Translations under genes and position numbers: made by a program
Shown here: positions 61,481 through 64,000 of the stretch, one piece after another
Position numbering within the stretch: position 1 is the stretch's first letter
How the letters are laid out: every line of letters begins with the position of its first letter
DNA from: Phycicoccus sp. Soil748
Lineage (GTDB): Bacteria > Actinomycetota > Actinomycetes > Actinomycetales > Dermatophilaceae
Assembly: GCF_001428025.1 (NCBI RefSeq)
Contig: NZ_LMSC01000009.1
Coordinates: forward strand, 28,445 to 92,444
Length of the DNA: 64,000 bases
Direction of reading: 5' to 3'
Notes under the pieces: generated by a model
The model's database searches: none
Seen by the model: only the letters and a program-made list of their open reading frames with translations
Told to the model about the DNA's origin: nothing

Positions 61481-62119
61481 TCAGCGGGTGTGCGGGGGCT
61501 TCGCGTGCCCGCGGCCGGGCGGCAGGACGATGTCGAGCAACGGCGTGGTGGTGGTGGTTGCCGTGGGCGTGGGGGTCGTGCTGGTCGGCGAGGGTGCCGA
61601 CGTCGCCGTGCGGGTCGTCGACTGCACGGTCGAGGGGGGCGAGACGGGCTGCGGCTGCGACGTGGCCCGGGCGGGTGCCACCGCGGCTCGGGTGGCGCGG
61701 GGTGTGGTCGGCGAGGTCCTCGGGGCGCTCGTGGCCGCCGGGGCCGGCGCAGCGGTCGTGCTGGGTGAGGTCGCGGCGGTGTCCACGTCGGGCTGGGCCG
61801 TGTCGCCCGGGCGGTCCGGCAGCACGAACCCGAACGCCACCAGGGCGGTGAGTCCGCCCACCCACAGCAGCAGCACGCCGGGCAACGGCTTCCAGCTGGC
61901 GTGGCGCGATCCCAGCCCGTGGCGGGCCATCTCGCGCAGGTAGAGCACGAAGGTCACCAGGGCGACGACCGAGACCCCCCACAGCAGCCAGGCTGCGGTG
62001 GCGGCGGCGGTGGGTAGTGGGGCGGTCAGGACGCGCCAGGCGGACCACAGCAGGATCACGCCTCCTGCTGCGGCCGACGCCACCACGCTCGTCCTTGCCG
62101 CGGCTTCGCGACGGGTCAA
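61481..62119 (-). CDS. Two-TM membrane protein with Thr/Pro-rich tail, TTG start
   Basis: 212-aa protein: transmembrane helices near residues 11-33 (VVASAAAGGVILLWSAWRVL) and 40-60, a third hydrophobic segment LLLWVGGLTALVAFGFVLPD near 80-100, then ~100 residues rich in Thr, Pro, Ser and Ala ending PLLDIVLPPGRGHAKPPH. The tail is probably extracytoplasmic or wall-embedded. The start is TTG (62117-62119) with a perfect GGAGG 6 nt upstream; there is no ATG or GTG close by. Function unknown. Confidence 0.75.
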   Translation of the reverse strand: MTRREAAARTSVVASAAAGGVILLWSAWRVLTAPLPTAAATAAWLLWGVSVVALVTFVLYLREMARHGLGSRHASWKPLPGVLLLWVGGLTALVAFGFVLPDRPGDTAQPDVDTAATSPSTTAAPAPAATSAPRTSPTTPRATRAAVAPARATSQPQPVSPPSTVQSTTRTATSAPSPTSTTPTPTATTTTTPLLDIVLPPGRGHAKPPHTR

Positions 62120-62151
62120 GGGACACCTCCGGGTCGGTTGGTCAGCCGAAG

Positions 62152-62157
62152 AGGCTA
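62152..62157 (-). promoter_or_regulatory. -10 element for the Thr/Pro-rich membrane protein gene
   Basis: TAGCCT on the minus strand; predicted initiation near 62145 gives a ~25-nt leader with the GGAGG site. Confidence 0.5.
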
Positions 62158-62245
62158 CAGACGGACTCGGCAGACGCCGAACCGTGCAGGTCAGCGGCTC
62201 GCCCGATGTCCGAAAGATCAGCGATGTGGTGAAGGGGCGGAGATG

Positions 62246-62509
62246 ATGTACTCTCGTCCGCGGCTGCTCGTTGGCCCCGCGTTCCGGGGTCGAGCCCCCG
62301 ATGTGATCCGCGGTGAGCGCGGAGTGCCCGGGGTCGTGCCGACCGGCGAACGCAGGGCGACCCGGTTCGGCGCCGAGATGTGTCGGCGAACGTGACGACG
62401 ACTGCGTCGTCATGCCGTCACGCGCGCGCCCCTCCCCCCAAAGGGGCCCGTCCAGCGTGCCGAGCTCTGGCATGCCCGGACGCAGCCGTTCCCCCAACCA
62501 AGGAGAAGA
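62246..62509 (+). other. Structured leader of DUF1996 copy 2
   Basis: No gene is seen in 62158-62509. A -10-like TACTCT occurs at 62249-62254. Downstream, five short hairpins follow each other: TCCGCG/CGCGGA (62307-62323), GGTCG/CGACC (62332-62344), CGCCGA/TCGGCG (62371-62388), TGACGAC/GTCGTCA (62393-62412) and CCCC/GGGG (62436-62446). AAGGAG stands 5 nt before the ATG at 62510. It could be a cis-regulatory RNA; it matches no riboswitch class I know. Confidence 0.4.
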
Positions 62510-63424
62510 ATGCGTCAACGCATAGCCCTGGCTCTGATCGCCCTCGTATCGGTCACAGCCCTCATGTCGGCCGCCCCAGCTAACGCAATGGGCAAGGTCA
62601 AGTGTGACGAGAACAGCCAGCCCGTGGTCGCCGTCGGACGCTACGACCCCATCGTCAACCACAACGGCACCGGTTCCGAGCACGAGCACCAGTTCTTCGG
62701 CAACATCGCCTGGCACTCGCTGTCGAACCCGGACAAGGCCAACTACGCCGACCTCGCCGGCAAGGCCAACAACTGCGCCGCCGTCCTCGGCCAGTCCACG
62801 TCGGCGGACTCCGCCGGCTACTGGGTCCCCACGCTGCGTTACAACTCCGGCGCCAAGGCCGGCCAGCTCGTCCCCGCGCAGGCGTTCACCGCGTACTACC
62901 GGTCCTTCGACCACAAGGACTTCGGCCAGGCCAAGGCCTTCCCCGCGGACACGCGTCTGGTCGCCACCAAGCACGACTGGGGCTGCGGCCAGTACTCCGG
63001 CGTGCCGACCGGCCCGTCGATCCCGTCCTGCGTCGGCCAGTCCGGCAAGCCGGGTCACACGCTGACGGCGCACGTCGACTTCCCGTCCTGCTGGGACGGG
63101 GTGCTGCCCAACCACAAGTCGACCGACGTGGGTAACACCAACGACAACGCCCACTACGCCTACGCGGTGAAGAAGAGCGGGGTCTCCACGTGCCCGTCCG
63201 GCTTCCCGAACAAGATGGTCGAGCTGCGTGAGACGTTCCAGTTCACCTACACCGGTGCCGGCAACGACATCTCGCTCGACTCGGACTCCCACGCCGGGGT
63301 CAAGGACGGCGAGACCCTGCACGGCGACTTCTGGAACACCTGGCGCCAGCCCGACTTCGAGAAGTTCGTGTCCACCTGCATCAACTCCTCGTCGAGCTTC
63401 TCGACCGCCAGCTGCCAGCCGTGA
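62510..63424 (+). CDS. Secreted DUF1996-family protein (copy 2)
   Basis: 304-aa exported protein. Signal peptide RQRIALALIALVSVTALMSA, cleavage near APANA. It shares with copy 1 (26936-27817) GKVKC/LKVKC, EHEHQFFGN (HxH motif), GYWVPTLRY, AFTAYYRSF, FPSCWDG, DNAHYAY, FPNKMVELRE and HGDFWNTW, and all eight cysteines. No catalytic function is established for the family. The ATG has AAGGAG upstream. Monocistronic with a terminator; its long leader contrasts with the many leaderless genes around it. Confidence 0.9.
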   Translation: MRQRIALALIALVSVTALMSAAPANAMGKVKCDENSQPVVAVGRYDPIVNHNGTGSEHEHQFFGNIAWHSLSNPDKANYADLAGKANNCAAVLGQSTSADSAGYWVPTLRYNSGAKAGQLVPAQAFTAYYRSFDHKDFGQAKAFPADTRLVATKHDWGCGQYSGVPTGPSIPSCVGQSGKPGHTLTAHVDFPSCWDGVLPNHKSTDVGNTNDNAHYAYAVKKSGVSTCPSGFPNKMVELRETFQFTYTGAGNDISLDSDSHAGVKDGETLHGDFWNTWRQPDFEKFVSTCINSSSSFSTASCQP

Positions 63425-63480
63425 CCGGACCGCTCCCCGGTTCGTGACGGCCGGCCGTCCTGACGGCCCCGAGCACGACG

Positions 63481-63515
63481 AGTGCCCCCTCCTGCCTTCG
63501 GCGGGAGGGGGCACT
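63481..63515. terminator. Bidirectional terminator between DUF1996 copy 2 and DUF3145
   Basis: 15-bp stem AGTGCCCCCTCCTGC / GCGGGAGGGGGCACT (one G-U pair) with loop CTTCG, 57 bp after one stop and 8 bp from the convergent one. Confidence 0.85.
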
Positions 63516-63522
63516 TGCGTGT

Positions 63523-64000
63523 TCAGCCGACCTTGTGCAGCCAGCGCACGGGCGCGCCGTCGCCGGCGTAGCGGAAGGGCTCGAGCTCGGCGTCCCAGTC
63601 GGCGCCCAGGATCTCCTCGAGCATGTCGGCCATCGCCTCGGGCGAGCCTTGCGACAGGCGCAGCACCTCGCGCAGCCGGTCCTCGTTGACGACCGCGTCG
63701 CCGGCCGCCGAGGTCCACGTGTGGTGGATCCCGAGGGACGGGGTGTGCGACCACCGCGACCCGTCGGCACCGGGGCTGGGCTCCTCGGTGATCTCGTAGC
63801 GCAGGTTGTCCCACCCGCGCAGCGTCGAGGCGAGCTTGGCGCCGGTGCCTTGTGCACCAGTCCACGGGAACTCCGCGCGGACGAGGGCGGCACCGGCAGG
63901 TTGAGGCGTCCACTCGATGGAGAGCCGGCTGTCGAGGGCGGACTCCAGCGCCCAGGTGATGTGCGGGCACAGCGCTTTCGGGGTGGAGTGAATGAACACC
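63523..64000 (-). CDS. DUF3145 family protein (5' end outside the window)
   Basis: C-terminal ~159 codons of an actinobacterial DUF3145 protein of unknown function. Visible: FIHSTPKALCPHITWALESA, VRAEFPWTGAQGTGAKLAST and ADMLEEILGADWDAELEPFR with AGDGAPVRWLHKVG at the end. Relatives begin a few residues before the VHSAPRALCPH-like motif, so the GTG at 63997-63999 is probably internal and the true start lies past the right edge. In Streptomyces this gene lies near the fab cluster. Confidence 0.85.
   Translation of the reverse strand, partial: VFIHSTPKALCPHITWALESALDSRLSIEWTPQPAGAALVRAEFPWTGAQGTGAKLASTLRGWDNLRYEITEEPSPGADGSRWSHTPSLGIHHTWTSAAGDAVVNEDRLREVLRLSQGSPEAMADMLEEILGADWDAELEPFRYAGDGAPVRWLHKVG

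Noticed and set aside
62246..62509. A c-di-AMP (ydaO) or cobalamin riboswitch in the DUF1996 copy 2 leader
   Set aside because: The conserved ydaO segments near GGGGTGAA and GAACCCGTCAGCTAACC, and the cobalamin B12 box, are not present. I keep it only as an unexplained structured leader.
1..64000. Mobile elements or prophage genes around the inserted accessory genes
   Set aside because: No transposase, integrase, terminal inverted repeats or target duplications were seen, and the single tRNA is followed by a core gene rather than an integrated element.

Overview
The window is a chromosomal segment of a high-GC actinobacterium. Codon use is strongly G/C at third positions, 4-bp GTGA/ATGA gene overlaps are common, and a coenzyme-F420 glucose-6-phosphate dehydrogenase, a polyphosphate glucokinase, GlnA2-GlnE and a FasR-controlled type II fatty acid synthase are present. 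I infer Micrococcales, probably Intrasporangiaceae; this is from gene content and order, not from a database search. From memory, the backbone order (glnE-glnA2, panB, RNase H/phosphatase, zinc-ribbon protein, Nif3, ahpE, DUF3052, aceE, fasR, fabD, acp, KAS) matches the M. tuberculosis Rv2220-Rv2246 region, so this looks like an old conserved core with lineage-specific insertions. I see no insertion sequence, prophage, CRISPR array or integron.

Left third (1-25.6 kb): a minus-strand histidine operon (hisD, hisC, hisB, a hypothetical gene, hisH, priA running off the edge) is followed upstream by an MFS transporter, glnE, glnA2, a phytoene-dehydrogenase-like oxidoreductase, a small acidic protein and a large secreted M6 metalloprotease. 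Then come panB, a secreted HEYGH metalloprotease, an M20 peptidase, fgd, a methyltransferase, a small SPOR-like protein, map, ppgK, an ABC-2 type exporter pair and a metallo-beta-lactamase-fold hydrolase.

Middle (25.6-45 kb): a PAS-ANTAR regulator, a secreted DUF1996 protein, an alpha/beta hydrolase with an ECF42-type sigma factor and its usual YCII/DGPF partner, rnpB (RNase P RNA), a secreted lytic transglycosylase with a Ser/Thr-rich tail, an RNB ribonuclease, yaaA, an ArsB/SLC13-like transporter, metZ with a rhodanese, the RNase H/phosphatase - zinc ribbon - Nif3 operon behind tRNA-Val(TAC), a second M6 protease, an AhpE/Bcp peroxiredoxin and DUF3052.

Right third (45-64 kb): two PH-domain membrane proteins, fdhD, a membrane O-acyltransferase with SGNH domain, aceE, an epimerase, a secreted glycerophosphodiesterase, then fasR-fabD-fabH-acpP-fabF with a clear inverted-repeat operator before fabD, two membrane proteins, a second DUF1996 gene behind a ~250-nt structured leader, and a DUF3145 gene cut by the right edge. 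Pyruvate dehydrogenase E1 (acetyl-CoA supply) and FAS II (acetyl-CoA use) therefore lie together.

Expression logic is unusually readable. Fifteen genes have a TA(G/C)NNT -10 hexamer exactly 6-7 nt before the start codon, the signature of leaderless transcripts, while others have good Shine-Dalgarno sites, including two TTG starts and one CTG start. Many convergent or terminal genes end in strong GC-rich hairpins.
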